Source: Plantibacter sp. VKM Ac-2880 (GTDB lineage: Bacteria > Actinomycetota > Actinomycetes > Actinomycetales > Microbacteriaceae). Taken from it: a stretch of DNA of 64,000 nt. Shown here in pieces: positions 7,663 to 17,052 of the stretch (position 1 is its first letter; each line of letters opens with the position of its first letter). The translations under genes and the position numbers were made by a program. Under the pieces are notes generated by a model. The model was given only the letters and a program-made list of their open reading frames with translations. It was not told where the DNA came from and did not search any database. The stretch is taken from NCBI RefSeq assembly GCF_015351235.1, contig NZ_JADKSJ010000002.1, positions 806,001 to 870,000 of the forward strand, written 5' to 3'.

Positions 7663-8973
7663 TCACTGCCCGATCGTCTTGTTCATGTTGTCGGAGAACT
7701 CCTGGGGGGTGATCTGCAGGTTGAACAGCTGGTCGAGGTTCGTCAGCAGCGCGGTCGCCTGTGCGGGCGGGAGGGCCTGGTCCCACGACATCTGGAAGTT
7801 CTTGGCGTTCTTCGTGAGGTCGTACACGGTCGTGCCGAAGTCGCCGCCGGCGTCCGCGATCTCCGCGTCGATGTCCGTGATCGGCGGCACCTGACCGGCC
7901 TTCACCATGCGGTCGATGTAGCCCTTGTCGAACACGCCGTCGGTGAGGTACTTGAGCGCGCTGGCCTTCTGCTCCTTCGTCGCCGACGCGGAGATGGAGA
8001 AGTAGCCGGACGGGTTGCCGACGATGTTCGACGGGTCGCCCTTGCCACCGGTCACGGCGGGGAAGGTCGTGTAGCCGAGCCCCTTCTCGGCGAACTCCGC
8101 GGCCTGCTGCTTGAAGGTCGTCATGACCCAGGCGCCCTGCAGCATCATGGCCGCCTTGCCCGTGTAGAGGAGCGCGACGTCGGCGTTGCTGTCGGCGGTG
8201 ACCGAGGCGTAGCCGTCGACGAACGCGCCGGCCTTCACGAGCTCCTGGATCTTCTCGTTCGCCTCGATGATGCCGGGATCGCTCCAGGCGTCGGCCTCTC
8301 CGGCCATGATCTTGTTGAACGCCTCGGGGCCCGCGACGCGGTCGACGAGGTACTCCTCCCACATGAGCGACGGCCACTTGGAGGCACCGGCGAGGGAGAA
8401 CGGCGCGACACCGGCCGCCTTGAGCTTCGGGATCGCGTCGACGATCTCGTCGAAGGTGGTCGGGACCTCGACGCCGGCCGACTTCAGCACGTCCTTGTTG
8501 TAATAGAACATGATCGGCGTGGTCGCGTTCATGGGCACCGCGTAGACCTTGTCGTCGATGACGCCCTGGTTCCAGACGGACTCCAGGAACTTGCCCTTCG
8601 CATCCGCGGTCTCCGAGGTGATGTCGGCGACCTTGCCGGCGTCCACGTAGGAGTTCAGGGTGCCGCCCGCCCAGCTGTAGATGATGGTCGGGGCGCTCCC
8701 GGCACCGACCGCGGTACGGATCTTGGTCTTGTAGGCGTCGTTCTGGAAGTAGGTCGCCGCGACCTGGCCGTCGGCGTTGGCGGCGTTCCACTCCTTGAGC
8801 GACGGGCCGAGGACGGTGTCCTCGTCGGTGCCGGTGAGGCCCCAGAGCGTGGCACTGCCGCTCGGCGCGCCACCGCCGCTCGAGCAGGCGGTCGCGCCGA
8901 GCATGAGGGCCGAGACGCCGAGGGCGACTGCGGCCATCCGGGTCCGACGGCGGGGTGAAGTACGAAGCGTCAT
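7663..8973 (-). CDS. sugar-binding lipoprotein of ABC importer (cluster 1 SBP)
   Basis: Extracellular solute-binding protein of 436 residues. The signal peptide ends in LGATACSS, with Cys near residue 30 as lipidation site (lipobox with Ala at -3). The mature part shows typical cluster B sugar-binding motifs: LKEWNAAN, YFQNDAYKTKIRTAVG, PTIIYSWAGG and FYYNKDVLKSAGVEVPTTFDE. AGGAG 8 nt before the ATG at 8973 supports the start. It lies between Gfo/Idh and permease genes; the ligand is probably a disaccharide or anhydrosugar given the ThuA/Gfo-Idh context, but this is inference. Confidence 0.93.
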   Translation of the reverse strand: MTLRTSPRRRTRMAAVALGVSALMLGATACSSGGGAPSGSATLWGLTGTDEDTVLGPSLKEWNAANADGQVAATYFQNDAYKTKIRTAVGAGSAPTIIYSWAGGTLNSYVDAGKVADITSETADAKGKFLESVWNQGVIDDKVYAVPMNATTPIMFYYNKDVLKSAGVEVPTTFDEIVDAIPKLKAAGVAPFSLAGASKWPSLMWEEYLVDRVAGPEAFNKIMAGEADAWSDPGIIEANEKIQELVKAGAFVDGYASVTADSNADVALLYTGKAAMMLQGAWVMTTFKQQAAEFAEKGLGYTTFPAVTGGKGDPSNIVGNPSGYFSISASATKEQKASALKYLTDGVFDKGYIDRMVKAGQVPPITDIDAEIADAGGDFGTTVYDLTKNAKNFQMSWDQALPPAQATALLTNLDQLFNLQITPQEFSDNMNKTIGQ

Positions 8974-9023
8974 TGCGTTCTCTCCTTGGTGGGTGCTGCT
9001 GCTGGTGGTGCGATGGGGTCGGA

Positions 9024-10214
9024 TCAGTTCGTGGGCGTCCAGGCGCTGCCGTTCCCGGCACTGCGCTCGACGGCGCGGAGGACGCGCTGGACCTGCAGGC
9101 CCTCGGCGAAGGACGGTTCGGGGTCGGTGCCGGCGGTGATGGCCTGGACGAGGTCGCGCACCTGGTGCGAGAAGGGGTGCTCGTAGCCGATGCCGTGACC
9201 GGTCGGCCACCACGCGGCCATGTACGGATGCTCCGGCTCCGTGACGACGATGCGGGTGAAGCCCTGCTTCCCGGCGGGGGCGGTCGCGTCGTACACCTCG
9301 AGTTCGTTCATCCGCTCGAGGTCGAACGCGATGGCGCCACGGGAGCCGCTCAGCTCGATGCGGAGCGCGTTCTTGCGGCCGGTCGCGTACCGGGTCGCCT
9401 CGAACGCCCCGATGGCGCCGTCCGCGAGGCCGCCGACGAGCTTCGCCGTGAACCAGGCGGCGTCGTCGACCGTCACCGCGCCGCGCTCGTCGGAGGCGGT
9501 CCCGCTGAGGCCCACCGTCTCACCGAGGAGGGGCCGTTCCGTCACGAAGGTGGCGAGCGTCCCGCTGACCGTGTCGAGCTGCGCACCGGTCAGGTGCTGC
9601 ACGAGGTCGATGGCGTGGGCGCCGATGTCGCCGAGGGAACCGGAACCGGCCTGGTCCTTGTCGAGGCGCCAGGTCATCGGGCCCTCCGCGTCGGTCAACC
9701 AGTCCTGGAGGTACAGGGCACGGATCTGGCGGACGTCGCCGAGTGCGCCCTCGGCGATGAGCTGCCGGGCGTAGCCGATGGCGGGCACACGACGGTAGCT
9801 GAAGCCGACCATGGAGCGGACGCCGCGGGCCTTGGCGGCCTCGGCGGCTGCGACCATGAGCTCGGCCTCCTCGACGCTGTTGGCCAGGGGCTTCTCGCAG
9901 AGCACGTGCTTCCCGGCTTCGAGGGCGGCGATGGCGATCTCGACGTGCGAGGATCCCGGGGTGCAGACGTCGACGATGTCGATGGACGGGTCCTCGACGA
10001 CGCTGCGCCAATCGGTCGAGGCCGACTGCCAGCCGAACTTCACCCTGGCCGCCTCCAGCGCCTCCGGGTTGCGGCCGACGATCGTGGCCATGACGGGCTC
10101 GGCGTCGAGGTCGAAGAAGCGTGGTGCGGTTCGCCAGGCCTGCGAGTGCGCGGCCCCCATGAAGCCGTAGCCGATCATCGCGACCCGGAGTTCCGGCTGT
10201 CCGCTTCCGCCCAT
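9024..10214 (-). CDS. Gfo/Idh/MocA-family sugar dehydrogenase
   Basis: A 396-residue NAD(P)-dependent dehydrogenase. Visible: RVAMIGYGFMGAAHSQAW (Rossmann GxGxxG), CEKPLAN near residue 104, and the C-terminal-domain signatures YLQDWL, GSGSLGDIGAHAID and HPYMAAWWPTGHGIGYEHPF. From memory the YLQDW/GDI/GIGYE pattern resembles the levoglucosan-dehydrogenase type (LgdA), so anhydrosugar or glycoside 3-oxidation is a reasonable guess. GGGAG lies 8-9 nt before the ATG at 10214. It is first in the thu-like operon (51 bp before the binding protein). Confidence 0.88.
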   Translation of the reverse strand: MGGSGQPELRVAMIGYGFMGAAHSQAWRTAPRFFDLDAEPVMATIVGRNPEALEAARVKFGWQSASTDWRSVVEDPSIDIVDVCTPGSSHVEIAIAALEAGKHVLCEKPLANSVEEAELMVAAAEAAKARGVRSMVGFSYRRVPAIGYARQLIAEGALGDVRQIRALYLQDWLTDAEGPMTWRLDKDQAGSGSLGDIGAHAIDLVQHLTGAQLDTVSGTLATFVTERPLLGETVGLSGTASDERGAVTVDDAAWFTAKLVGGLADGAIGAFEATRYATGRKNALRIELSGSRGAIAFDLERMNELEVYDATAPAGKQGFTRIVVTEPEHPYMAAWWPTGHGIGYEHPFSHQVRDLVQAITAGTDPEPSFAEGLQVQRVLRAVERSAGNGSAWTPTN

Positions 10215-10285
10215 GTGTGACGCTCCCGAGCTGTTCGCGCAGCCGCGGCCCCGGTGTTCCGGATCGCGTCGCTGCGGTGACCCTG

Positions 10286-10315
10286 AAGCTAGCCCCGGCT
10301 CTCGATCGCCCGCAA
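10286..10315 (-). promoter_or_regulatory. candidate promoter of the thu-like operon
   Basis: On the minus strand a -35-like TTGCGG (10310-10315) and a -10-like TAGCTT (10286-10291) are separated by 18 bp, giving a start about 65 nt before the dehydrogenase ATG. A palindromic GAAActTTTC, part of GGAAACTTTTC at 10333-10343, sits just upstream of the -35 and could bind a LacI-type regulator. Both are visual matches only. Confidence 0.4.
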
Positions 10316-10413
10316 GTTCTCCCTGACCCATTGGAAACTTTTCGCGAGCGAGCCCGAGGCAGGCCGGGCGGCACCGGGCAGCGGACCGGCGGACGGGCGA
10401 GTGACCCAGCGGG

Positions 10414-11448
10414 CTAGGCGGCCGGTGGCGCGGTGGACCCGCGGACGACGAGGGAGGTCGCGAGGTCGAGGCGGATGTTGTCGACCGTCTCCGACCGGAG
10501 CTTCAGCACCAGCCGTGTCGCCTCCTCCGCCATCTCGATGAGCGGCTGTCGGATCGTCGTGAGCGCGGGCCCGACCCACTTCGCCGGCGGGACGTCGTCG
10601 TAGCCGACGACCGACAGCTCCTCGGGGATCGAGATGCCGAGGGAGCGCGCCGCCTCGTACACGCCGAAGGCCTGCATGTCGTTGCCGGCGAAGATGGCGG
10701 TCGGGCGGTCGTCCAGTTGCAGCAGTTCGAGGGCCAACAGGCGCCCGGCCTCCGGGACGAACTCCCCGCGCCGGAGGATCGACTCGTCGAGGGGGATGCC
10801 GGCCTCCTCGAGTGCCGAGCGGTAGCCGGACACCCTGGCCCGCGAGCACATGAGGTCCTGGGGCCCCGAGATCAGGCCGATCCTGCGGTGCCCGAGCTCG
10901 ATCAGGTGACGGGTGGCCGCCATGCCGCCGGACCAGTTGGTGGAGCCGATCGCCGCGACCTCCGGGCCCGGGTCGCCCGCCGGGTCGACGACGACCACCG
11001 GGATGTTCCTCGTGTGCAGCTGGCGGCGGTAGGCGGGCTCGATGTCGGAGAACACGAGGATGACGCCGACGGGCTTCCGCGAGATGATGCTCTCCACCCA
11101 TCCCTCGCCCGTGGACCGCCTGGCGCCCGTCTCGGTGAGGGTGACGCTCATCCCGTGTTGCCGCGCCACCTTCTCGACGCCGCGGATGATCTCGAGCGAC
11201 CACGAGCTGTCGATGTACTCGAAGACGAGCTCGATGAGCGAACCCTGGGCGAGTTCGGCGCCGCGCCGGCTGTAGCCGTGGCGGTCGAGGAGGCGCTCCA
11301 CGATCTCGCGGGTGTCCGGCGACACCCCTGGGCGCCCGTTGAGCACCTTCGAGGCCGTCGACACCGACACGGACGCCTCGCGGGCGATGCGCGACAGGGT
11401 GGCGCGGCCGCCGGCTCCTCCGAGCTGCATCGCGATGTCGTCACTCAT
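10414..11448 (-). CDS. xylR: LacI-family regulator, probable xylose repressor
   Basis: A 344-residue LacI/GalR-family repressor. The helix-turn-helix is seen as TLSRIAREASVSVSTASKVL followed by a hinge helix, then the periplasmic-binding-protein-like ligand domain (VGVILVFSD, GLISGPQD, AIFAGNDMQAFGVYEAAR, LSVVGYDDVPPAKWVGPALTTIRQP). It is divergent from xylA, the usual place for actinobacterial XylR. GGAGG 6 nt before the ATG at 11448 fixes the start. Likely effector is xylose, inferred from the neighbours only. Confidence 0.85.
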   Translation of the reverse strand: MSDDIAMQLGGAGGRATLSRIAREASVSVSTASKVLNGRPGVSPDTREIVERLLDRHGYSRRGAELAQGSLIELVFEYIDSSWSLEIIRGVEKVARQHGMSVTLTETGARRSTGEGWVESIISRKPVGVILVFSDIEPAYRRQLHTRNIPVVVVDPAGDPGPEVAAIGSTNWSGGMAATRHLIELGHRRIGLISGPQDLMCSRARVSGYRSALEEAGIPLDESILRRGEFVPEAGRLLALELLQLDDRPTAIFAGNDMQAFGVYEAARSLGISIPEELSVVGYDDVPPAKWVGPALTTIRQPLIEMAEEATRLVLKLRSETVDNIRLDLATSLVVRGSTAPPAA

Positions 11449-11519
11449 CCGGATCCTCCGATCCCTCGCCGTCGGGCCGGGCGGCCATCGCGTCGTCGAG
11501 AAGTTCACGCCATGCTAAC

Positions 11520-11529
11520 GAAATATTTC
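11520..11529. promoter_or_regulatory. perfect palindrome GAAATATTTC in xylR-xylA region
   Basis: A 10-bp perfect palindrome, unusually AT-rich for this sequence, lies about 70 bp before the xylR ATG (minus strand) and upstream of the xylA -35. It could be a second operator or part of the xylR promoter. Confidence 0.35.
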
Positions 11530-11543
11530 TCGACGGACGAGCA

Positions 11544-11572
11544 GTGACGTCCTGAGTGCGATCTGCTATTCT
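11544..11572 (+). promoter_or_regulatory. candidate xylA promoter
   Basis: GTGACG (11544-11549) and TATTCT (11567-11572) are spaced by 17 bp, a sigma70-like arrangement whose start point would fall near 11579, directly before the operator-like palindrome at 11583. Confidence 0.5.
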
Positions 11573-11582
11573 GGACGATAAG

Positions 11583-11598
11583 TTGTGGTTAACAACAA
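11583..11598. promoter_or_regulatory. candidate XylR operator
   Basis: TTGTGGTTAACAACAA is a 16-bp dyad with 7 of 8 base pairs symmetric about GTTAAC. It lies at about +4 to +19 of the predicted xylA transcript and 37 bp before the xylA ATG, a normal roadblock position for a LacI-type repressor. Confidence 0.6.
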
Positions 11599-11635
11599 AT
11601 CATCCGCTCGCCAACGACGCTGAAGGATCATCCGC

Positions 11636-12826
11636 ATGCCTCTCACCCCCACCAAAGCCGACCGCTTCTCGTTCGGCCTCTGGACGATCGGCTACAACGG
11701 GACCGACCCGTTCGGTGGCCCCACCCGCCCCGACCTCGACGTGGTCGAAGCCGTCACCCGCCTGAACGAACTCGGCGCCTACGGCCTCACCTTCCACGAC
11801 GACGACCTCTTCGCCTTCGGCTCGACCGACGCGGAGCGGCAGAAGCAGATCGACCGCCTCAAGCAGGCCCTCGCCGACACGGGCGTCATCGTCCCGATGG
11901 TCACCACCAACCTCTTCAGCGCACCCGTCTTCAAGGACGGCGGCTTCACCTCGAACGACCGGGCCGTGCGTCGCTTCGCCCTCCGCAAGGTGCTCCGCAA
12001 CCTCGACCTCGCCGCAGAGCTCGGGGCCAAGACCTTCGTCATGTGGGGTGGCCGCGAGGGCGCCGAGTACGACTCCGCGAAGGACGTGCAGGCGGCGCTC
12101 GAGCGCTACCGCGAGGCCGTCAACCTCCTCGGCGACTACGTGACCGACAAGGGCTACGACATCCGCTTCGCGATCGAGCCGAAGCCCAACGAGCCACGCG
12201 GCGACATCCTGCTCCCGACCCTCGGCCACGCGATGGCGTTCATCGAGACGCTCGAACGCCCCGAACTCGTCGGCATCAACCCCGAGGTCGGCCACGAGCA
12301 GATGGCGGGCCTCAACTTCACGGCCGGCATCGCCCAAGCGCTCTACCAGGGCAAGCTCTTCCACATCGACCTGAACGGCCAGCGCGGCATCAAGTACGAC
12401 CAGGACCTCGTGTTCGGCCACGGCGACCTCCAGAACGCGTTCTCACTCGTCGACCTCCTCGAGCACGGCGGGGCGGACGGCGGACCGGCCTACGACGGCC
12501 CCCGCCACTTCGACTACAAGCCGAGCCGCACCGAGGACATCACGGGCGTCTGGGACTCCGCGGCGGCCAACATGCGCATGTACCTCCTGCTCAAGGAGCG
12601 GGCCGAGGCGTTCCGCGCCGACCCCGAGGTCCAGGAGGCACTCGCAGCCTCGCGCGTCCCCGAGCTGCGCGAGCCGACGCTCAACCCGGGCGAGACGGTC
12701 GAGCAGCTGCTCGCCGACCGCTCCGCCTCGGAGGACTTCGACGCCGACGCGTACTTCGGCGGCAAGGGCTTCGGGTTCGTCCGCCTGCAGCAGCTCGCGG
12801 TCGAGCACCTCATGGGCGCGCGCTAG
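11636..12826 (+). CDS. xylA: xylose isomerase
   Basis: Converts D-xylose to D-xylulose. The 396-residue length is that of the class I actinobacterial enzyme (about 390). Catalytic and metal sites are visible: FHDDDL (His near residue 54, Asp57), [17 protein letters not shown] (Glu181/Lys183 equivalents), NPEVGHEQ (Glu/His) and [15 protein letters not shown] (Asp ligands). ATG at 11636 starts [20 protein letters not shown], the standard N-terminus. It is followed 132 bp later by xylB, and a candidate operator lies upstream. Confidence 0.97.
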   Translation: MPLTPTKADRFSFGLWTIGYNGTDPFGGPTRPDLDVVEAVTRLNELGAYGLTFHDDDLFAFGSTDAERQKQIDRLKQALADTGVIVPMVTTNLFSAPVFKDGGFTSNDRAVRRFALRKVLRNLDLAAELGAKTFVMWGGREGAEYDSAKDVQAALERYREAVNLLGDYVTDKGYDIRFAIEPKPNEPRGDILLPTLGHAMAFIETLERPELVGINPEVGHEQMAGLNFTAGIAQALYQGKLFHIDLNGQRGIKYDQDLVFGHGDLQNAFSLVDLLEHGGADGGPAYDGPRHFDYKPSRTEDITGVWDSAAANMRMYLLLKERAEAFRADPEVQEALAASRVPELREPTLNPGETVEQLLADRSASEDFDADAYFGGKGFGFVRLQQLAVEHLMGAR

Positions 12827-12958
12827 ACGGGAACCCCACCAGGATGGCGTTCCGTCCTCCGGTCCGAGAGGATCAGGGGACGGGACGCCGTCCGCGTCTC
12901 CACCGACACCAGCCCAGGCGGTCGCCCGACCGCCCCACCACCGAGAACAGGGAGAGCG

Positions 12959-14389
12959 ATGACGCTCGTCGCCGGCATCGATTCATCCACCCAGAGCTGC
13001 AAGATCGTCATCCGTGACGCCGACACCGGAGCGCTCGTCCGCGAAGGACGGGCCTCGCACCCGGCCGGCACCGAGGTCGACCCGGCCGCGTGGTGGGCGG
13101 CGTTGCAGGAAGCGTCCGCCGCAGCCGGCGGCTTCGACGACGTCGCCGCCGTGTCCGTCGCCGCCCAGCAGCACGGCATGGTCGCGCTCGACGTCGACGG
13201 CCGCGTCATCCGCCCGGCGCTGCTCTGGAACGACACGAGGAGCGCATCGGCCGCCACCGACCTCATCGCCGAGTTCGGCGCGGACGAGCTCGCCCGGCGC
13301 ACCGGCTGCGTCCCCGTCGCCTCCTTCACGATCACGAAGCTGCGCTGGTTGCGCGACGCCGAGCCGGCCAACGCGACCGAGGTGGCCGCCGTCGCCCTCC
13401 CCCACGACTGGCTGAGCTGGCGGCTTCGCGGCTTCGGCCCGGCCGAGGAGAGCCCGCTCGGAGCGGACCTCACCGAGCTGACGACCGACCGCTCCGACGC
13501 CTCCGGTACCGGCTACTGGTCCCCCGCCGACGGCGAGTACGACCGCGAGCTGCTCATCGCGGCACTCGGACACGACGCGATCCTCCCGCGCGTGCTCGGG
13601 CCGGACGAGTCGGCCGGGACCGGGATCGACGGTGGCCTGGTCGGCGCCGACACGATCATCGGCCCAGGTGCCGGCGACAACGCGGGCGCCGCACTCGGGC
13701 TCGGAGCCACGGCCGGCGACGTCGTCGTGTCGATCGGCACGAGCGGGACCGTGTTCGCCGTGACCCCCGCCGTCGTGCGCGACCCCTCCGGGACCGTTGC
13801 GGGCTTCGCCTCGGCGGACGGCGCGTTCCTGCCGCTCATCGCGACGCTCAACGCCGCCCGGATCCTCGACGCCGTCGCTGCACTGCTCGGGGTCGACCAC
13901 GCCGAGCTCGGCCGACTCGCGCTCGACGCCCCCGCCGGCGCCCGGGGACTCGTGCTGCAGCCGTACTTCGAGGGGGAACGGACACCCAACCGTCCCGACG
14001 CGACGGCGACGCTCTTCGGCATGACCCTCGAGTCGACGACGCGCGAGGGGCTCGCCCGGGCGGCGATCGAAGGGCTCCTCTGCGGGCTCGCCGACGGCCT
14101 CGACGCGGTGCTCTCGCAGGGCGTCACCGCCGAGCGGGTCCTCCTCATCGGCGGCGCCGCGCAGAACCCCGCGGTGCAGGCGATCGCCCGCGAGGTGTTC
14201 GACGTGCCGGTCGTGGTGCCCGCCCCCGGCGAGTACGTCGCCGACGGCGCGGCCGTGCAGGCGGCCTGGGCGCTGACGGGCGCCCGCCCGGCGTGGCCGA
14301 TGGCCGGTACGGATGACGTCGCCGGTGCGCCGGCGGGCGCGGTCGACACCTCGGGGGTCGCGCGCGCGCAGTACGCCGCCCGCGCCTGA
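12959..14389 (+). CDS. xylB: xylulokinase
   Basis: FGGY-family kinase of 476 residues that phosphorylates D-xylulose to the 5-phosphate feeding the pentose phosphate pathway. Visible are [10 protein letters not shown] (phosphate 1 loop), [11 protein letters not shown] and LWNDTRS (substrate site, xylulokinase-type), [13 protein letters not shown] with the catalytic Asp, [11 protein letters not shown], and [16 protein letters not shown] (adenosine site). GGGAGAGCG precedes the ATG. The 132-bp gap from xylA holds no recognised signal; the genes are probably cotranscribed. Confidence 0.96.
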   Translation: MTLVAGIDSSTQSCKIVIRDADTGALVREGRASHPAGTEVDPAAWWAALQEASAAAGGFDDVAAVSVAAQQHGMVALDVDGRVIRPALLWNDTRSASAATDLIAEFGADELARRTGCVPVASFTITKLRWLRDAEPANATEVAAVALPHDWLSWRLRGFGPAEESPLGADLTELTTDRSDASGTGYWSPADGEYDRELLIAALGHDAILPRVLGPDESAGTGIDGGLVGADTIIGPGAGDNAGAALGLGATAGDVVVSIGTSGTVFAVTPAVVRDPSGTVAGFASADGAFLPLIATLNAARILDAVAALLGVDHAELGRLALDAPAGARGLVLQPYFEGERTPNRPDATATLFGMTLESTTREGLARAAIEGLLCGLADGLDAVLSQGVTAERVLLIGGAAQNPAVQAIAREVFDVPVVVPAPGEYVADGAAVQAAWALTGARPAWPMAGTDDVAGAPAGAVDTSGVARAQYAARA

Positions 14390-14397
14390 GGCGGCCG

Positions 14398-14835
14398 CCC
14401 TTCGACAAGCTCAGGGACCAGGGGGTTCGGTCACTGAGCCTGTCGACGTGCCACACCGCGAGCCGCCCGGACCGCAACGTCACCCGTGTGCCCTTCGACA
14501 AGCTCAGGGACCGAAGGGGCTTGGTCACCGAAGCGGCCCGCCCTTCGACAGGCTCAGGGACCAGGGGGTTCGGTCACTGAGCCTGTCGAAGTGCCACACC
14601 GCGAGCCGCCCGGACCGCGACGTCACCCGTGTGCCCTTCGACAGGCTCAGGGACCAGGTGGGCTCGGTCACCGAGGCAGGCCGCCCTTCGACAGGCTCAG
14701 GGACCGAAGGGGCTTGGTCACTGAGGCGGGTCGCCCTTCGACAAGCTCAGGGACCAGGCGGGGTCGGTTCCTGAGGCAGCGCCGCCCTTCGACAGGCTCA
14801 GGGACCGGGGGTCCGTCACTGAGCCTGTCGAAGTG
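14398..14835. repeat. block of dispersed CTTCGACARGCTCAGGGA repeats in both orientations
   Basis: Fills the 484-bp gap between xylB and the next gene. Forward copies start at 14398, 14491, 14541, 14634, 14684, 14734 and 14785; inverted copies (CACTGAGCCTGTCGA...) lie at 14432-14450, 14575-14593 and 14817-14835. Segment 14398-14540 is repeated as 14541-14683 (143-bp duplication, few differences), followed by about 50-bp units. Adjacent forward/inverted copies can pair into hairpins, so the block may attenuate xylAB read-through. No gene was found in it. Confidence 0.93.
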
Positions 14836-14873
14836 CGTGGAATCTTCCGCTCGGCGGAGGCGTTGGGCCGGGT

Positions 14874-15914
14874 ATGCGATCCATCATCTACTCCACCAAC
14901 GGTGACCCGTCCGTCCTCCAGCTCGTCGAGCGCGAGATCCCGGAACCCGGCCCAGGCGAGGTGCGTGTCAAGCTCGCGTTCTCCGGCGTCAACCCGACCG
15001 ACTGGAAGACCCGGCGCGGCGGCGGCCCCTCCGGCGCGATGCCCTTCCCGGAGGTCGTCCCCAACCTCGACGGCGCCGGCGTCATCGACGCTGTCGGCCC
15101 CACCGCCGAGGACGCGAGTTCCACGACCTTCGCCGTCGGCGACCGCGTCTGGGTGTTCCTCGCAGCCCACGAGAGCCCCCTCGGCACCGCCCAGGAGTTC
15201 ACGGTCCAGCCCGTCGCCCGGGTGGTCCCGCTGCCCGACGCCGCCTCCTTCGAACTCGGCGCGAGCCTCGGTGTCCCGGCGATGACCGCGCACCGCGCGC
15301 TCACGGTGGCGCAGGACGGCCCGACCCGGCTCTCCCCCGGCGCCCTCGACGGCCGGACGGTCCTCGTCCAGGGCGGCGCGGGTGCCGTCGGCAACGCGGC
15401 GATCCAGCTCGCGCGCTGGGCGGGTGCGACGGTCGTCACCACCATCAGCAGTGACGAGAAGGCACAACTCGCGACCGCCGCCGGAGCCCACCACGTCGTC
15501 AACTACCGCGAGGGCGACACCGCCGCGGCCATCCGTGAGGTCGCACCGCAGGGCGTCGACCTCGTCGTGGAGGTCGCCATCGCGCAGAACCTCGAACTCG
15601 ACCAGGCCGTCCTCGCCCCGCGCGGCACGGTGGTCAGCTACGCCAACAACGGCGGCGACCAGGTCACGCTCGACATCCGGCCGCACATGGGGCTCAACAC
15701 CCGGCTCCAGTTCATGCTGCTCTACACCGTCGGCGACGCGGCGCTCCAGGCCGCTGCCGAGGACGTCACGGCGGCGATCGAGGCCGGTGCGCTCGACGTG
15801 GGCCGCGACCACGGCCTGCCGCTGACGGTGTTCCCGCTCGCCGACACGGCCGGTGCCCACGCCGCCGTCGAGGACGACACGGTCGGGAAGGTCCTCATCG
15901 ACGTCAGCGCGTGA
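14874..15914 (+). CDS. MDR-family NADPH:quinone reductase-like oxidoreductase
   Basis: Zinc-free medium-chain dehydrogenase of 346 residues. The GroES-like N-domain (FSGVNPTDWKTR, PFPEVVPNLDGAGVIDAVG) precedes a Rossmann domain with VLVQGGAGAVGNAAIQLARWAGATVV (AxxGxxG) and the usual KVLIDV ending. No Cys/His zinc ligands are seen, as in quinone oxidoreductases (QorA, zeta-crystallin). It reduces quinones or enones with NADPH. No strong ribosome site precedes the ATG. It sits directly behind a repeat block, so it is probably transcribed separately from xylAB. Confidence 0.9.
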   Translation: MRSIIYSTNGDPSVLQLVEREIPEPGPGEVRVKLAFSGVNPTDWKTRRGGGPSGAMPFPEVVPNLDGAGVIDAVGPTAEDASSTTFAVGDRVWVFLAAHESPLGTAQEFTVQPVARVVPLPDAASFELGASLGVPAMTAHRALTVAQDGPTRLSPGALDGRTVLVQGGAGAVGNAAIQLARWAGATVVTTISSDEKAQLATAAGAHHVVNYREGDTAAAIREVAPQGVDLVVEVAIAQNLELDQAVLAPRGTVVSYANNGGDQVTLDIRPHMGLNTRLQFMLLYTVGDAALQAAAEDVTAAIEAGALDVGRDHGLPLTVFPLADTAGAHAAVEDDTVGKVLIDVSA

Positions 15915-15935
15915 CGCCGCTCGCGAACGAGGTGA

Positions 15936-17048
15936 TCAGGGGCGGACCTGCGCGGCCAGTGCCGCCCCTGCCGCACGCAGGTGCACGAGCGGCTCGGCCA
16001 TCGCGGCCTCGACCCCGCCGGCGAGCTCGGTGAGCGAGACGGCGTCGACGAAGAGCCCCTCCGTCGGTGCCTGCACCGCGCCGGCGACGAGCATGGTCCG
16101 GCCGCGAGCGAGGCCGGCGACATGGGAGGCGACCTTGCCGTCGGCCGTCTGGTCGTCGAAGCGCCCCTCGCCGGTGATGACGACCGAGGCCGTCGCCGCT
16201 GCGGCGGGGAGGCCGATCGCGTCACCGACGCCGGTCGCACCCGAGGTGGCCGTCGCGCCCCAGAGCAACAGGCCGTAGCCCGCTCCGCCGGCCGCGCCCG
16301 CGCCGGGTTCGACCGCGGCACGTTCCGCCCGCTCCGGCCCGAACGCCGTGGCGGCTCGGTTCGCGAACCGTGCGAGGTTCGCGTCGAGCATCGCGACGTC
16401 CTCGGCGGTGGCGCCCTTCTGCGGTCCGAAGACGGCGGCGGCCCCGCGGTCGCCGAGCAGCGGGTTGGTGACGTCGCTGAGGATGACCGCCCCGCCCTCC
16501 GGCAGTGGCCGCAGGCCGCCGATGTCGAGGTGGTCCAGCGTCGCGAGTCCGGCGTTGCCCGGCACCGCCTCGCTGCCGTCCGCATCCTGGAGCCGCACCC
16601 CGAGCGCGGTGAGGAGTCCGGCGCCGCCGTCCGTGCTGGAGCTGCCGCCGATCGCGAGGAGCAGGCGACGGGCACCGTGATCGAGCGCCGCCGCGATGGC
16701 CTCCCCGAAGCCGGTGGTGTGGGCCGCGAACGGCTGCAGCGGGTCGAGCAGGGTCAGCCCGCTCGTCTGGGCGAGCTCCACGACCGCGGAGCCGTCCGGT
16801 AGTTCGAGCCACTCGGCCTGCACGTCCTCGCCGACCGGACCGGTGACCGTGATCGGGTGTCGGCGCGCTCCGGGCACGGCGGCCGCGAAGGCGTCGAGCG
16901 TGCCCTCGCCGCCGTCGGCCATCGGCAGGAGCTGCACGGTGTCGTCGGGCCGGACCGTGCGCCAGCCGTCGGCGATCGACGCAGCGACCTCGGCGGCGGT
17001 CGCAGTGCCTTTGAACGAGTCCGGGGCGATGACGATGTGCGGTGCCAT
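15936..17048 (-). CDS. glycerate kinase (GlxK/GarK type)
   Basis: ATP-dependent phosphorylation of D-glycerate, 370 residues (family about 370-380). Conserved segments: VIAPDSFKGTATAAEVA at the N-terminus, MADGGEGTLDA, AIGGSSSTDGGAGLLTALG and GEGRFDDQTADGKV. It is last in the four-gene operon 21277-15936, 4 bp after the M24-fold gene. In sugar-acid routes the enzyme recovers glycerate from tartronate semialdehyde; whether the pathway here makes glycerate is not shown by the visible enzymes. Convergent with the oxidoreductase gene, 21 bp apart. Confidence 0.93.
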   Translation of the reverse strand: MAPHIVIAPDSFKGTATAAEVAASIADGWRTVRPDDTVQLLPMADGGEGTLDAFAAAVPGARRHPITVTGPVGEDVQAEWLELPDGSAVVELAQTSGLTLLDPLQPFAAHTTGFGEAIAAALDHGARRLLLAIGGSSSTDGGAGLLTALGVRLQDADGSEAVPGNAGLATLDHLDIGGLRPLPEGGAVILSDVTNPLLGDRGAAAVFGPQKGATAEDVAMLDANLARFANRAATAFGPERAERAAVEPGAGAAGGAGYGLLLWGATATSGATGVGDAIGLPAAAATASVVITGEGRFDDQTADGKVASHVAGLARGRTMLVAGAVQAPTEGLFVDAVSLTELAGGVEAAMAEPLVHLRAAGAALAAQVRP

Positions 17049-17052
17049 GCCC

